This document shows positions 42,001 to 52,179 of a DNA stretch of 64,000 nt, in pieces. Both the position numbers and the translations under genes were made by a program. Numbering within the stretch: the first letter of the stretch is position 1; each line of letters starts with the position of its first letter. Origin of the DNA: Pyropia yezoensis (taxonomy: Eukaryota; Rhodophyta; Bangiophyceae; Bangiales; Bangiaceae). The stretch spans positions 9,515,119-9,579,118 of the forward strand of contig CM020618.1 of NCBI GenBank assembly GCA_009829735.1. The letters are read 5' to 3'. A model generated the notes under the pieces. It saw only the letters and a program-made list of their open reading frames with translations. It was not told the DNA's origin and did not search any database.

Positions 42001-42369
42001 CGCGGCGGAAAAGAGCCACGCTGACGCGGCGGAGGAGGTGGCGGCCAGCCGCAGCACGTGGCCGAGGGTGGTGGCCAGCGCGTCCACCTCCCCGTCCCCG
42101 CGGTTTGGGCCGCCGCCCGCCCGTACCCCGCCGGTGGCCCCGCCACCCGCCACCGAGGCGCCTCCACGGGAGACGCTCCCCCCACCGCCCAAACCGCCCC
42201 CACCGCCACCGCCACCGCCACCACCGTTGCCGCCGGGTGGGGGTCCATGCCCGCCGCCCTGGCAGGAGCTCCGTGACGCCACACCGGTGGCGGCGGCAGA
42301 GGCAGGAGCGGTGGTGGCGGGGGGGGAAGGGGGGAGGCCGCCGCCGTGAACAGGGGGCCACTCCAACAT
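39067..42369 (-). CDS. bZIP-like protein with a Cys-rich module, unidentified
   Basis: 1,100 residues from the ATG at 42369 (MLEWPPVHGG). The extreme C-terminus has a bZIP-like basic stretch RNRASAAVSNAARRARL, but the invariant Arg of N-x7-R is Asn (VSN), and the zipper heptads read L-A-A-A-L, so dimerisation may be weak. A Cys-rich module about residue 390 (FCPLCGRSPLSRCGCTFP) follows a conserved-looking region (VDWRMTWSLVPLRAAGEWVL; EVHAFALHTRLQELVVYL). A further block (AQRMHDALVSLVGEFSGAFA; TCSCRAHPLSGSARAAAQAA) lies near residue 500. The rest is Gly/Ser/Pro linker. A nuclear regulator is likely but not shown. One uninterrupted frame, no intron seen. Confidence 0.5.
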   Translation of the reverse strand: MLEWPPVHGGGLPPSPPATTAPASAAATGVASRSSCQGGGHGPPPGGNGGGGGGGGGGGLGGGGSVSRGGASVAGGGATGGVRAGGGPNRGDGEVDALATTLGHVLRLAATSSAASAWLFSAAGGAAAAADAAASPLTVSAAAVASALVTHVSDCIVPVGEPGGGGGGLASPPSTPSPVECEVGEMGGSGSDGGGSGIGGSRASGAAATDGPSMPLPSSATTGGPSRRPAVAPAGLASSLPASEIGVDWRMTWSLVPLRAAGEWVLGLLHVAVEEPTPAAATTPAAGATPRSASRSARTGAPRRVEVHAFALHTRLQELVVYLRRPPAAGGGVEMQWLRAISSTTRERLFVRLPGPPLGEENGTSGPSGVPPAGPPAVGVKSGYVVRETRFCPLCGRSPLSRCGCTFPALATGTARQLFVPPTGGDGGGGGSSGCGDTWSVDEASRPAALAQRMHDALVSLVGEFSGAFAYRFYAGGGGDDATSSAAEPVAALPMTCSCRAHPLSGSARAAAQAALCSTLTGGTGGGLRLDAALLRSLGRRAAARRAAEALDRLLLALPDGLLDDIIDRGCGGGRSDAAAVLPADMTGALSDVLDGTAVDDSDSSGSANSRDVPGGGDRSGAKRRGSRMGGGGGGGGVDPGFALLTLPVPPSMAPPTPRPVVGVELPPDATVVPSAETSSWGADGVAMGAPSGPPAWATDGGSSSLLSDSVAKWLALDDSTGEPPSPFVHGDVGVRGDCDGDVSFLDAGGSLDNLDDLGGLPTPPPSVGSLSGSSARGPMPSGGDSAWPPRLPGATVTVTPPQPSLMPLRVAPALASTPVPVAIASTATSAASPPLFSYPTLEVPVPTGGPSSARADRDGAARAAAAAARTARRHRRRPRLAVPPPAAAAAAASLLNAPLGGAGGPFFPPRQAAGGHPPVGGRGGGGAAAAAPLAPRATPTQATCTLLPRLLPMLPPLPLPSFASAPGVGSGGVPRGLPLSAGGGGTAAPLAAPRAMAAAAAAAAAAAVGFPPQPPPPRPVSPATTRATAVVMRNRASAAVSNAARRARLVALRAAHAAAGGHLAAARARHAEAAATNVALRARAEAAGLDVEALLGKGS

Positions 42370-43271
42370 GGGCACCCTACCAGGACGAGGGGGCGTGTCG
42401 AAAGCGTGTTGGGGAGAGGGGCGGGGGGGAAGGAACGGCAGGAAAGAAGGCGCGTGCGGGCCCCCCCCTCACCACAACGGGTCGCGGCAGAGGGCCAGCC
42501 GGCGCGACGGAGCAGGGGGAGCACGCCAAGCCTGGTGGAAGAGGCGGCCGCGTGGGCGGCAAGGGATTCACGCGCGACGGGTGCGCCGCCCGCGGGACAG
42601 CGGTGCGGCTTTTGGCCAAGGCGTGTGATGTTCGCACGCGCGTCAACCATCACACGGCGCCGGGCCTTGCAGTGCTCTCTTCCCGTCAAGCGAGAGCTCT
42701 TGCTACTTGGGCCGGCTCTGGGCCGCAGCCCGAGCCACAGCCCAACCAGCGCTTGGCTGTCAGACAGGAGGACAGGAGAGCCCCCTCCTGTCAGCCACCT
42801 GTTCAGGATCCGCACCTGGGTCCGGGGACCCACAAAAAAATACACAAACTTGTGCGTACAGGATGGTCACGTTCTTCATGCCCGCGGTGGAGGCTATCGA
42901 CCGCCCGTTGCGCGCACCCCCTCGCCCAGGAGCACCCAGACGCAAGTGGACGGGGGGGTGGAGCAGGAGCCATAGTACTCGTGGGGGACCGGGTGAAGGA
43001 AGGGAAGAAAGTTTCCCCCCCAAAAAACAGACTGAGCAAGGGCAGCGTCTACATAGGCAAGAGCACGTTGCAAGCCTCCTAACGCTCGCAACGTGACGGG
43101 GGGGACGGACAAAAAGGTTCAAAAGCGCGGACGGCACGGGACGGCTGTCCCTCAAAAAGCAAGAGTAGGAAGAGACACAAACGCGGAAAAAAGGGAAGCA
43201 CAGGCACGATACAAAACACCAGAGACGACAAAAACAAGACACCCCCATGATTGGCGGAAAACAATGCCTTC
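42370..43271. other. Spacer between bZIP-like promoter and CDS1 3' end
   Basis: GC-rich near the bZIP-like start, T-rich on the minus strand at 43110-43250, fitting CDP-diacylglycerol synthase 3'-UTR. No gene supported. Confidence 0.5.
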
Positions 43272-44711
43272 CTATGTGTCCCCCTGTGCAGCATCCAGGA
43301 GCGCCTCGGCGACGCTTTCTGCCGCCCCCCCTGTACCGCTCACCAGTGCTACCACCGCCGTCCGAGACACGCCGCGGCGGACGAGGAGGGTGACGAGCTC
43401 GGTGATGAGCTCCTTTTGCTCCGACAGGCTGAGGTCGCCCACCAGGCTGAGGAGCTTGCCCACATCCGGCGTCACCGTCGCGACAAAGTTGATGATGTAC
43501 ACGTACGTAAAGACGGCCATCAGCAGCTGGCAGTCGACACGGTCGGTGACGCCGCCGTGACCTGGCACCAGGCTGCCAAAGTCCTTGACCGCAAACTGCC
43601 GCTTGACGCCCGACGCGAAGAGGCCCCCAAACGGCGCAATCAGCGACGCAAAAGCGCCCAGTGCGATGGCGTGCAGCTGGACGGGGGCGTAGGAGAAGGT
43701 CATGGTGGAAAGGCCAGGGAGGATCAGCTGGTGTGCTACGGTCTGGAACACCACCCCGGGGGCGTCGCACTCGGTGAGGCGGCACGTCCAGGAGCAGTCG
43801 GTGAACTCGGGCTTGGGGCACGCAAAGTAAGGGTAGCGGGCGAGGACGCCGCCCAGATAAAAGGCAACGACCATGGTAAGGCCGGCGCCACCAATAAAGC
43901 CCTCCCACGTCTTCTTGGGCGAAAGGGACGTGAGGGAGTGGCGGCCAAAGGCGCGGCCAAACACGTACGCCGCCGAGTCGTTGATGATGACCAGCACGGA
44001 GGGCATGACAAACCAAAACAGCCCGTGCTTGACGTTGAGGATCATAAAGTTGGACTGGAGGACGACCAGGATCAGCGCCACGTGGGTGCGGGCAAAGTAG
44101 GAAAACTGTAGCGCGTACTGCCCCGGCTTAAGCGACAGCACAAAGCCCATAAAGCCGAGGCAGTACATGACAAACCCGATGAAGGTGGTGTGCTTGAGGC
44201 AGTACTGGGCGACGGGTGCCTCCATCCATGGCCGGCCCTGGTCGTCAAAGTGGGCCAGCACGGATTTGCCGTACATGAGCACAAACGCCGTCGCGTAGTA
44301 GTGGTAGGCCAGCACCCGGTACATGGGGATGCGGCCGTCCCGGGCGGCAACGTAGCCGAGGGAGACAACCTCTCGGTAAATGGCAAACTGCATCAGCACC
44401 ACAAAGATGGCCACCCACATGTGGCCCGCGTAGACCACCGAGCCGTAAAAGGCGGCCATGGCCAGCGACGCCAGCACCCGCACCTGCAGGTCCGCCCACT
44501 TGGCCATAAACGCGGCCAGGCCGCCGCCGCCCGCCGGGGCCGCCGCCGCCTTGGACGACGCCGCCGCCACCTCCGCCGGCTGGCGCGCAGCGCCAGCTGC
44601 GGGGGAGGTAGGGAAGGGGGCCCGCCTCGCGCTGGGCGTGCCCCCGCTCGCTTCGCTGGAGCCGCCGGGGGAGGCCCCCGCGGCGATGCTGCCCCGCCGC
44701 GTGAGCACCAT
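43272..44711 (-). CDS. CDS1: CDP-diacylglycerol synthase (phosphatidate cytidylyltransferase)
   Basis: Integral membrane enzyme, ER type, making CDP-diacylglycerol from CTP and phosphatidic acid for phosphatidylinositol and related lipids. 479 residues from the ATG at 44711 (MVLTRRGS); the frame is open to 45290 but has no other ATG. Several hydrophobic helices span residues about 75-330. Family blocks: YRVLAYHYYATAFVLMYGKS, LFWFVMPSVLVIINDSAAYV, GRHSLTSLSPKKTWEGFIGG, and the signature FASGVKRQFAVKDFGSLVPG HGGVTDRVDC, with the conserved Lys-Asp-Phe and Asp-Arg metal-binding residues. Length and motifs match plant and animal CDS proteins. Single exon. Confidence 0.93.
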   Translation of the reverse strand: MVLTRRGSIAAGASPGGSSEASGGTPSARRAPFPTSPAAGAARQPAEVAAASSKAAAAPAGGGGLAAFMAKWADLQVRVLASLAMAAFYGSVVYAGHMWVAIFVVLMQFAIYREVVSLGYVAARDGRIPMYRVLAYHYYATAFVLMYGKSVLAHFDDQGRPWMEAPVAQYCLKHTTFIGFVMYCLGFMGFVLSLKPGQYALQFSYFARTHVALILVVLQSNFMILNVKHGLFWFVMPSVLVIINDSAAYVFGRAFGRHSLTSLSPKKTWEGFIGGAGLTMVVAFYLGGVLARYPYFACPKPEFTDCSWTCRLTECDAPGVVFQTVAHQLILPGLSTMTFSYAPVQLHAIALGAFASLIAPFGGLFASGVKRQFAVKDFGSLVPGHGGVTDRVDCQLLMAVFTYVYIINFVATVTPDVGKLLSLVGDLSLSEQKELITELVTLLVRRGVSRTAVVALVSGTGGAAESVAEALLDAAQGDT

Positions 44712-45407
44712 CGTTGGCGTGCGCACAGACGTCGGCCGCGCCGGCGTCGGGAGAAGAGTCCCAGTGAGACAGCCGTCGGGAAAAGTAGAGGCGCGAAGGG
44801 GAGGGGGGGGAAGGGACGAGGGGGGGGAGGCGGGGGGGGGGGAAGCACAAGCGCGGCCGCGAGCCAGGCGCGTCGAAAACGCACCCACCACAGGCGCCGC
44901 GGGTGGCCGGGGCGACAACGGCACGACGACCCGAGCAGGGAGGAAGGAAGCGCGTGCGACGGTCCCAACAGCCGCCACAGCGGTGGGAGCGGTCGCCACG
45001 GAGACAGCGGCGGTGGCAGTCGACAGTCGCCGGGAGCGGTCAACGGTAGACGTTGGTGCGTCCTCCTTCCCGCCGCCAGCCGCCGCCCCCCTCCCCCCGC
45101 GCCTGACGTCTGCCCCCGCAGACCGTCCCAGTTGGTGGCAAGTGCAGCAGCGCGCGTTCGCGAGTCGTGCGCCGACAGGGCGGGCAAACGCACGACGAAT
45201 TGAGCGGGTGGCATGACCATCTCCAATTGGGCGCAGCCCTCTGCAGCCTGCAAAAACCTCTCCGCCCTTCACGAGAAACCTGCTAACCACAAGTAGTTAA
45301 ATTACATATACTTACAATGTATTCGTTGAACTTGTCTTGTGCCCTTGGTCGTGATCCATCCGTGATCGGCCCCCCCGACTTCGCCTACGACCTGCGTCGT
45401 GCCCGGC
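44712..45407. promoter_or_regulatory. Divergent promoter between CDS1 and the BPL_N gene
   Basis: GC-rich except for an AT-rich patch at 45281-45330 (AAATTACATATACTTACAAT). The minus-strand frame here is open but without ATG and is taken as CDS1 5'-UTR. Confidence 0.45.
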
Positions 45408-47013
45408 ATGTGCGTGCCCCTCTTTTTATCGTTGGCGGCCAAGACCGAAGCGGTCTCCAGCAAGAGCGCCCTGCCGACGCCGTCTGCAGCAGCGGCGGCT
45501 GCGGCGGCATCGGCGGTTGTGGCAGCAGCTGTGATGGCGGCGACGGCGCCCCCCCCCCCCCCCGCGGTCGACCTGTACCCCCCCCCCCCGCGTCCGCCCG
45601 CCCCCCCCCCCCGCCGAGGCGGTCATACTCGTCTATGCCGACGCCGGCGCGTCGGCGTCGTGCGTGGCGCACACGCTCTCCAGCCTGGCCGCGGTGGGCT
45701 TCCCGCCGTCTGCTGCCGCCGCCGTTGACGTTGACGCGCTGCTGGCCGCGCTGACGCCCGCCCCCGCCCCCGCCCCGGCCCCCGCCCCCGCCCCCGCCCC
45801 CGCCCCCGTCCCCGTCCCCGCCGCCCCTGCCGCTGACGCTGCCGCCGTCGCCGCTGCCGGTGGAGCCACAGGTGGGGAGGGGGAGGCCCCGGCCGCCGCC
45901 GCCGCCGCCGCCGCCCCTCCCCGCCCCCCCCCTTGGCGGCGGCCGCCGCGGCTGGTCCTCTTCCCCGGCGGCGCGGATACGCCCATGGTCGCCCGCCTGG
46001 GCGCCCGTGGCGTCGCCGCCCTTACCGCCTACGTCACTGGCGGGGGTTCCTACGTCGGCCTCTGCGCGGGCGCCTACCTTGCCGCCGCCACCGTGTCCTG
46101 GGAGGCCCACCGCCCCGGCTGGGCGGTCACCGGCCGCCGGCCGCTGGGGTGGTACGCCGGCATTGCCGCCGGCGCCGTCCTGCCGGGCTTTGACTATGCC
46201 CGCGGCGGCGCCGCCACGGTGGCCGTCGCCCTCACCGAGGGGGGGCGCTGGGGGTGGGCGGGGGAGGGCGCTGCCGCCGTCGCCGCCGCCGCCGACGCCG
46301 ACGCCGCCGACGCCGCTGACGCCGACGCCGCCGTCGCCGCTGACGCCGACGCAGTCCTGCCCCGCCGGCCGGTGCGGCTCTTTTGTCAGGGCGGCTGCAC
46401 CTTTTTTCCGCCCCCTACGGCCGCCGCCGCGGCGGGTGCCGCGGGCGACCCGTCGAGGGCGCCCCCGCCGTCCTTGCTGCAGCCGCCGGGCGTCACCGTT
46501 CTGGCCACCTACGCCGACGCCCGCGTGGCGGCCACAATCCCGGCCCTGCGAGCCGCCGCCACCGCCGCCGCCACCGCCGCCGCCGCCGCCACGGACGCCG
46601 TCCCCTCCTCCGCCGCCGCCACCCCCACCCCCACCCCCGCCGCCGCCGCCGCCGCCGCTGCCGCCGCCACCGCCGCCACCGCCGCCGCCACCGCCGTCAC
46701 TGCCGCCGCTGCCGCCGCGGCGTCGGCGGCCGCCCCCCCCACCGTGGCCCCCCCCCCCCCCCCCCTGCCCGGCGCCTTCCCCCCCCCCGCGGCCATCCGC
46801 GTGGCGGTTGGCGCGGGCGTGGCGGTGCTGGCGGGCGTACACCCCGAGCTGCCCACGGCGCCCCCCCCCCGCGCGGGCACGGCGGGCTGGGTAGTGGGGG
46901 AGGAGGAGGCGGAGGAGGACCCCGCCGACAGGGCGGCGCGGCTGGCCTTCCTGGCCGCCCTCTTGCGCGCGGCGGGGGTGGTGGTGCCGCCGGCGGGGGT
47001 GGGGGGGACGTGA
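45408..47013 (+). CDS. Biotin-protein-ligase N-domain (BPL_N) amidotransferase-like protein
   Basis: Class I glutamine-amidotransferase fold like the N-terminal domain of eukaryotic biotin ligases, here without a ligase domain. Blocks: ILVYADAGASASCVAHTL, RLVLFPGGADTPMVARLGAR, TAYVTGGGSYVGLCAGAYLA (nucleophile-elbow Cys), WAVTGRRPLGWYAGIAAGAV, RLFCQGGCTFFPP and VAVLAGVHPEL with the His region. The proposed start is the ATG at 45408 (MCVPLFLSLAAKTEAV), which could begin an organelle or signal sequence; frame changes across C runs between 45549 and 45612 to reach the domain frame, probably a run-length error. Ala and Asp repeats pad the loops. No intron seen. Confidence 0.65.
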
Positions 47014-47552
47014 GCCGCCGCCCCTGGAGTACGCCGCGGGTGGCTCCTCTTGCCCCCTCCCACCTGGGGCCACGGGTGGCGCCTTTTCCCTCCTTCTCCC
47101 CCCCCTTCCCCCCCCCCCCCCCCCCCCCCCGCACTACGCTGTTTTTTTTTTTCTCGTTTCCTCTCTTGTTTTGGGCGCGTGCGGCAGCGGCGTCTCCCCC
47201 CCCACCGCCGCCGCCTTGTGCGCGACGCTTTGTGCGGCGGCGTTTTTCCAACGCCGCCGCGCGCACCACCCCAACACGGAGGCGTGTGAGGAGGAGGGGG
47301 TCGCGTCGGGCGGCCAGCGGAGGGACGCGGTCAACTCTGAACGCTGGTTTGCGGAACCGGTTTGTATGTATGTACAGTACATGAGTTGGCGGCGGGTCGG
47401 CAGGGCGGGGCATTCCCCGTCCCCCCACCCCACGCGATGGCGGTTGCGGGGGGGGGGTGCGCCCGCTCCCCCGCCCTCCCCTTCCTTGACACCCCCCCAC
47501 GACGATGGCGGGGGCCGCCCCCCCCCCCCCCCCCCTCGACCTAGCTAGCTGC
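47014..47552. other. Convergent 3' region of BPL_N and GH113 genes
   Basis: Holds C, T and G runs and the TGTAC palindrome below. No gene seen. Confidence 0.6.
47364..47384. promoter_or_regulatory. TGTATGTATGTACAGTACAT palindrome, candidate shared 3'-end signal
   Basis: Lies about 355 nt after the BPL_N stop and about 175 nt after the GH113 stop on the other strand. The core TGTACAGTACA reads the same on both strands (one centre base), so it could act for both genes. Same core as 19611. Confidence 0.35.
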
Positions 47553-48808
47553 CTACTCCCACGGCGCCGGGATACGGGACATGCGCGTCACGCACACATT
47601 GTCAATGTAGACGGTGAGGGGCGCGGCGGCCCCCCCCCAGCGCCCGTCCAGGCCCACCGAGAGCACAATGCCGCGGGGGGCGCCCGCCAGGGACCGCCAC
47701 GCGCGGAGCGGCACGGCGACGTGCCGCGTGACGGGCCGGCCGCCGTCGCGGGCGGCGGCAATGGCCGCCACGGGGATGGACCACCGGGGCGCTCCGCCGC
47801 CGGTGGATGCAAACGACACGGACAGGCGGGCCCACGGGGCGGGGCTAGGGGGGGTGCCACCGCTGCCGCCGCCGCCGCCGCCGCCGCTGCCGCCGCCGCC
47901 GCTGCCACGGCGCGCGCGGTCGGCCGACCACACCCCCGCCGGCCGGGCGGCAAATGTCACGTCCATTTCCAGCAGCGGCAGCGCGGCGGTGGGGCCCTCG
48001 CGGGGACGCCGGGCCGCCGCGGCCACCGCCGCGCCCGCCACCCCGCCGAGGCGCACCGCCGCGTCCCACCGGCGGCCGTCGCCGGTGCGCGCCAGCCGCA
48101 GCGCCCGCCGGCCGTGGGTGGCCCCCACCGACGTGCCGCCGGCGGCGTCGCCACCGCCGCCCTCGGCGCGGACGTCGGTTGGGCGGGGGGGGGGCGGCTG
48201 CCACCGGGGGGGGGGGGGGGGGGGTGTCCACGGCCGCATCCTCGCTGCGACCGGCAGGCCGGCCGCCGCCAAGCCGGCCGCCGCGGTGGTGGGGGCGGCA
48301 CGCACCGCCCGCGCGACGGGGGCGGCGAGGCCCGTCTTTTTCAGCGCCCCCGCCCACCGTAGGGCGGCCGCCCGGCGGGCGGCGGCCGCGTTGGCCGCCC
48401 CCCACTTGGCCGCCGCCCCCCGTGCCGTTGCCCGCTGCGCGGCGGCCGCCGCCGCTGCCGCCCGCTGGGCGGCCGCCGCCTGGACGGCCGCCCACCGGGC
48501 GGCGGCGCGGGCGGCCGCCGCGGCAGCCGCGGCGGCGGGGTGGCCCACCCGCCTCGCCGCCGCCGCCTTGCTCGCGTCTGCCGCCCGGCGGGCGGCGGCC
48601 GCCTTGGCCGCCGACGCTGCCCAGGCGGCGGCCGCCTTTGCCGCCGCCCGCTTCCGGGCCGCCTCTGCAGCGGCGGCGCGGGCACTCGCCGCCGTCGCGG
48701 CCGCCGCCAGCCGCCGCGCGTCGGCGGTGGCGGCCGTCACCCGCTGCCGCGCCGCCGCCGCCCGCTGCGCCGCCGCGGCGGCGGCGGCGGCGCGCGCCCG
48801 TGTCCGCG

Positions 48809-48842
<34 letters not shown>

Positions 48843-50463
48843 GCCCGTCCGCCGCGCGGGCGCTGGTAGCGGCAGGGCGTGCCAGCCCGCGGCGCCCGCC
48901 TCAAACGACGCCAGCCGGATGTGCAGCGGCACCCGCAGGGCGGTTTGGTAGTAGTAGCGCACGACGCCCTCGGCGGGCTTGTGCTGCGGGCTGTACCCGC
49001 GGTCGCCGTCGGCGGCGGCCGCGCGCGCCTCCCACGTCCACCAGTAGACGCCCTTGAACCAGGACCGCCGCGCCATGACCGACAGCAGCGCGTCGTAGGC
49101 GTCCCGCTGGACGCTCAGGTCCACCGGCTGGCCCCCCGTGTTGCGCCACTCGTACGGCCGCCACGGGGCGCCGGCGATGGACTTGTAGCCGGCTTCGGTA
49201 AAGACGACGGGCACGGCGGGAAGGCCCGCGCGGGAGCGCCAGCCGTCAATGGCGGCGGCGTGGGCCGCCCACGCGGCGCGGAGTTGGGTCAGCCGGGGGG
49301 GGGGGGGGCGCCCGTCGGCGCCGCGGGCGGTGGTGGTGCGGAGGGGGAAGTAGGCGTTGATGCCGATAAAGTCCAGCCTGCGGTTGCGGGCACGCGAGGG
49401 GGGAGCAGGTGGGGGGGAGATAACAGGGCCGGGGAAGGGGCAGAGGCGGAGTTCCCAGCAGTGGCAGGCACGCTACGGGCGTCAGTGTGTCGGAGCGTGC
49501 GGGAGGGGCCCATCTCCCGTCGTCAAGACCCCCTTTCCGTCTGTGCCCCCTTCCCTCTTCCCCGCCTTCTTTCTTCCCCGCTCTTTCGTCCGAGGCAGGC
49601 CCAACACTGGTGCTCCTCCCTCCCTCTTCCCCTTCCTGCTCTCCCTCACCTCCATCACAGCCAAACGCAATCTGTCCCACAGTGGGACACTCACCCCCAT
49701 CCCCCCCCCCCCCCCCCCCCGTCCCCCGCACAACGCACTGCTTCCATAATCGTGGGCTCACTGCCATGTACGAGTCCCAGTTGGCGCAGTAGGTGACGCG
49801 CCCCCGCTTGTACCGCGCCCGCACCCCCCCCAGCACGCGCAGCCACTCTGCCACGTCGCCGAGCGTGCGCTTCTGCTCCACCCCAATGGAGAAGGTCGCC
49901 ACCCCCTCCTCCGCGGCGACGGTCGCCCACGCCCAGATGAACCCCCGGTAGGCGGCCCACCAGGCGGCCGACGGCCGGATCTCCCCCCGCCACGCCCCCG
50001 ACGCAACGTTGACGTGCGGCTTGAGGAACGCCTCCATCCCCGCCGCGTGCACCCGGCGGACCAGCCACCGCACCAGCGGCGGCGTCACCACACAGTCGGC
50101 CGACGCGCCGACGGTGATGGCGGTGGCGTTGGCGGTGGCCTGCATGCCAAACACGTTGATGCTCACGTGCCGCACGCCGGCGGCGCGCATGGACAGGATG
50201 GACCGCGCCAGCTGCGCGTGCGTCAGCGTCGTGTCGCAAAAGGGCGCCAGCGACATGCCCAGGTGCACCGACGCGTCGCGCGACCAGGGCGGGGGGGGAA
50301 TGCCGCCGCCGGCCGCCGCCCGGACCAGCGGCGACCGCAGGGCCGACTGGGGGGGGCGGGGGGCAACGGCGCCGACGCGGTCGGCTGCGGCGGCTGTCGC
50401 CACCGCCGCCGCAACGGCCGCCGCCACCGCCGTTGCCCAGCGACGCCGGGAGCAGGCGTCCAT
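47553..50463 (-). CDS. Secreted GH113-type glycoside hydrolase (probable mannan-acting), two exons
   Basis: Exon 1 50463-49739, intron 49378-49738 (donor GTGCGT, acceptor AACCGCAG, phase 2), exon 2 49377-47553; 849 residues. The start MDACSRRRWATAV plus an Ala/Val-rich core looks like a signal peptide. The join gives NWDSYMAVSPRLWKQLDFIG then INAYFPL, a strong GH113-like stretch. Catalytic candidates: Glu196 in FSIGVEQ (acid/base) and Glu303 in VVFTEAGYKS (nucleophile); GVYWWTWEA follows as the family's closing motif. Then comes an Ala/Arg-rich spacer of about 170 residues and a C-terminal beta-rich region (ITVYIDNV-like LTVYIDNVCVTRM), perhaps carbohydrate-binding. GH113 enzymes are beta-1,4-mannanases; mannan walls would suit a red alga. 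Substrate not proven. Confidence 0.7.
49378..49738 (-). other. GH113 gene intron (361 bp)
   Basis: Donor GTGCGT, same as in the AATF-like gene. The alternative donor GTGAGC at 49761 would give the wrong phase, so the chosen one is preferred. Confidence 0.7.
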
Positions 50464-51808
50464 GGCGGGGGTCACCGCCGGGGCTGGCCCCGCTACGGTA
50501 ACGGGTTGGCAGTGGTGGTGGCGGTGGTGGTCGCTCTACCAAGTGGTGCTGGTGATGGCAGTGGTGGTGGTGGTGGTGGTGGTCACACTACCAAGTGGTG
50601 GTGGTGAAGGTTGTGGTGGTGAAGGGGGGGAGCCCGGGGGGGGGAAGGGGGGGGGGTGAGGGGGTGGTGCTGACGGAGGGGATGATGAGCGGAAGTGTGT
50701 GGGAGGAAGGAAGCACCACGGACAGTGTCTGCTCGCCGGGAAACCTAAAGGAGTGTTGAAAGGACGGCCAGCAGCCCACCGCTGGCCCTGTCCCACGGCC
50801 GCCACCGCCGCCGCCCTGCTTCTTGTCTCCTTCTTGTCAGCGCCCGCGGTGCACGCGCCCGCTGCAAACGGCGGGGGGTGCAGGGAAGAGGACGCCCCCA
50901 GACTGGTGGGGCAGGTCCGCGCAGGCGGCGCACCACCCCCCCACCCCGCAAGGCCCCGCCCCCCCGCGCCCCCGGGCGCCGCCACAGCTGTCCCGCGCCG
51001 GCGGTACGGCCGCCAGTGGCGGCGGGCGTGCAGCGACCGCGCACTCCACCCTTCCCCCACTGCGGCCGCCCTCCGCCCCGCGGGGCCGACGGCGGCCGCC
51101 GCAGAGCAGCAGCGGCCGGCAGCAGCGACGGCAGCCGCAGCGACAGCAACGGCCACAGGGGGAGACCCCCCCCCCCCCCTCCCCCCCCCCCTTCTCCCCC
51201 CTCCCCCCCCCCCTACTCTCCCCTCCCCCCCCCCCACCTTGCCCAGAAAGACCCCCTGGCCACCGGGTCTGCGCGCGAGGCGGCCGTCTCGGCCATCACG
51301 GCGTGCTCGTGGGGAAGAGCAGCGGCCGTCCGCGTTGCCCCCCCCCCCCCCCCCCCCCCCGTCTGCACCACACGCAGCCGCCCGTGGCCGTCCCTCCCCA
51401 ACCTCCTATTTCCCTCGACCAGCCCGCCAGGCACGTGCGAGGGGACACTCCCCCCTCCCCCCCCCCACCCCCCCCACCGCCACCGCCACCCCTCCCACCC
51501 CCCACCCAACCTCCCCCCCCCCCCCCCGGCTATCTACCGCTACCGCCTCCCCCTCCTCCTCCACCCACCCCCCGCACGGCGGCGGCGGCCAGTGACACCC
51601 GCAGCGGCAGGCCGCGCGGCCACCGCGTCGAGGGGGTGGCCGCCAGGCCGCCCGGCCGCCGGGCGCCGGGCACCCCCGCACCCGGGCGGCCTGGCGCCGG
51701 GCGCCCCCGCACCCGGGCGGCCTGGCGGCCACCCCCCGGGGCGGCAGCGGGTGGCAGCGCCGCGCCGCGCCGCTGGGCCGGCCACAAGTGTGACAGGGTT
51801 GCCGGGTC

Positions 51809-51845
<37 letters not shown>

Positions 51846-52132
51846 CGTGCCGGCCAGCCAGCCAGCGTGCCGGCCGCCACGCTGCGCCCGCCCACCGCGC
51901 GGCGTCTGCCCCCCCCCTTTTGGACTCACGCTGGCGCTGCAATGCCCGTCTGGCCACTGGGCGGATCGGGTCGGCCTGGCGGGGCTTTGGCGACTGCCAG
52001 TAGCTCCGCCCACAACCCCCCAACCCCACCTCCCCCCCCCCCCGCCTGGTTCCCCCCCACTTCCCCCCCGCCGCGACCCCTGTGCAAACTTCCATCCCCT
52101 CCACCCCCACTCCATGATGGGCAGCTGCCGAT

Positions 52133-52179
<47 letters not shown>

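Noticed and set aside
44712-45290. N-terminal extension of CDP-diacylglycerol synthase
   Set aside because: The frame is open but has no ATG; starting at 44711 gives the normal family length.
45385-47073. 562-codon minus-strand frame opposite the BPL_N gene
   Set aside because: Gly/Arg-rich shadow; the plus strand has a recognisable fold.
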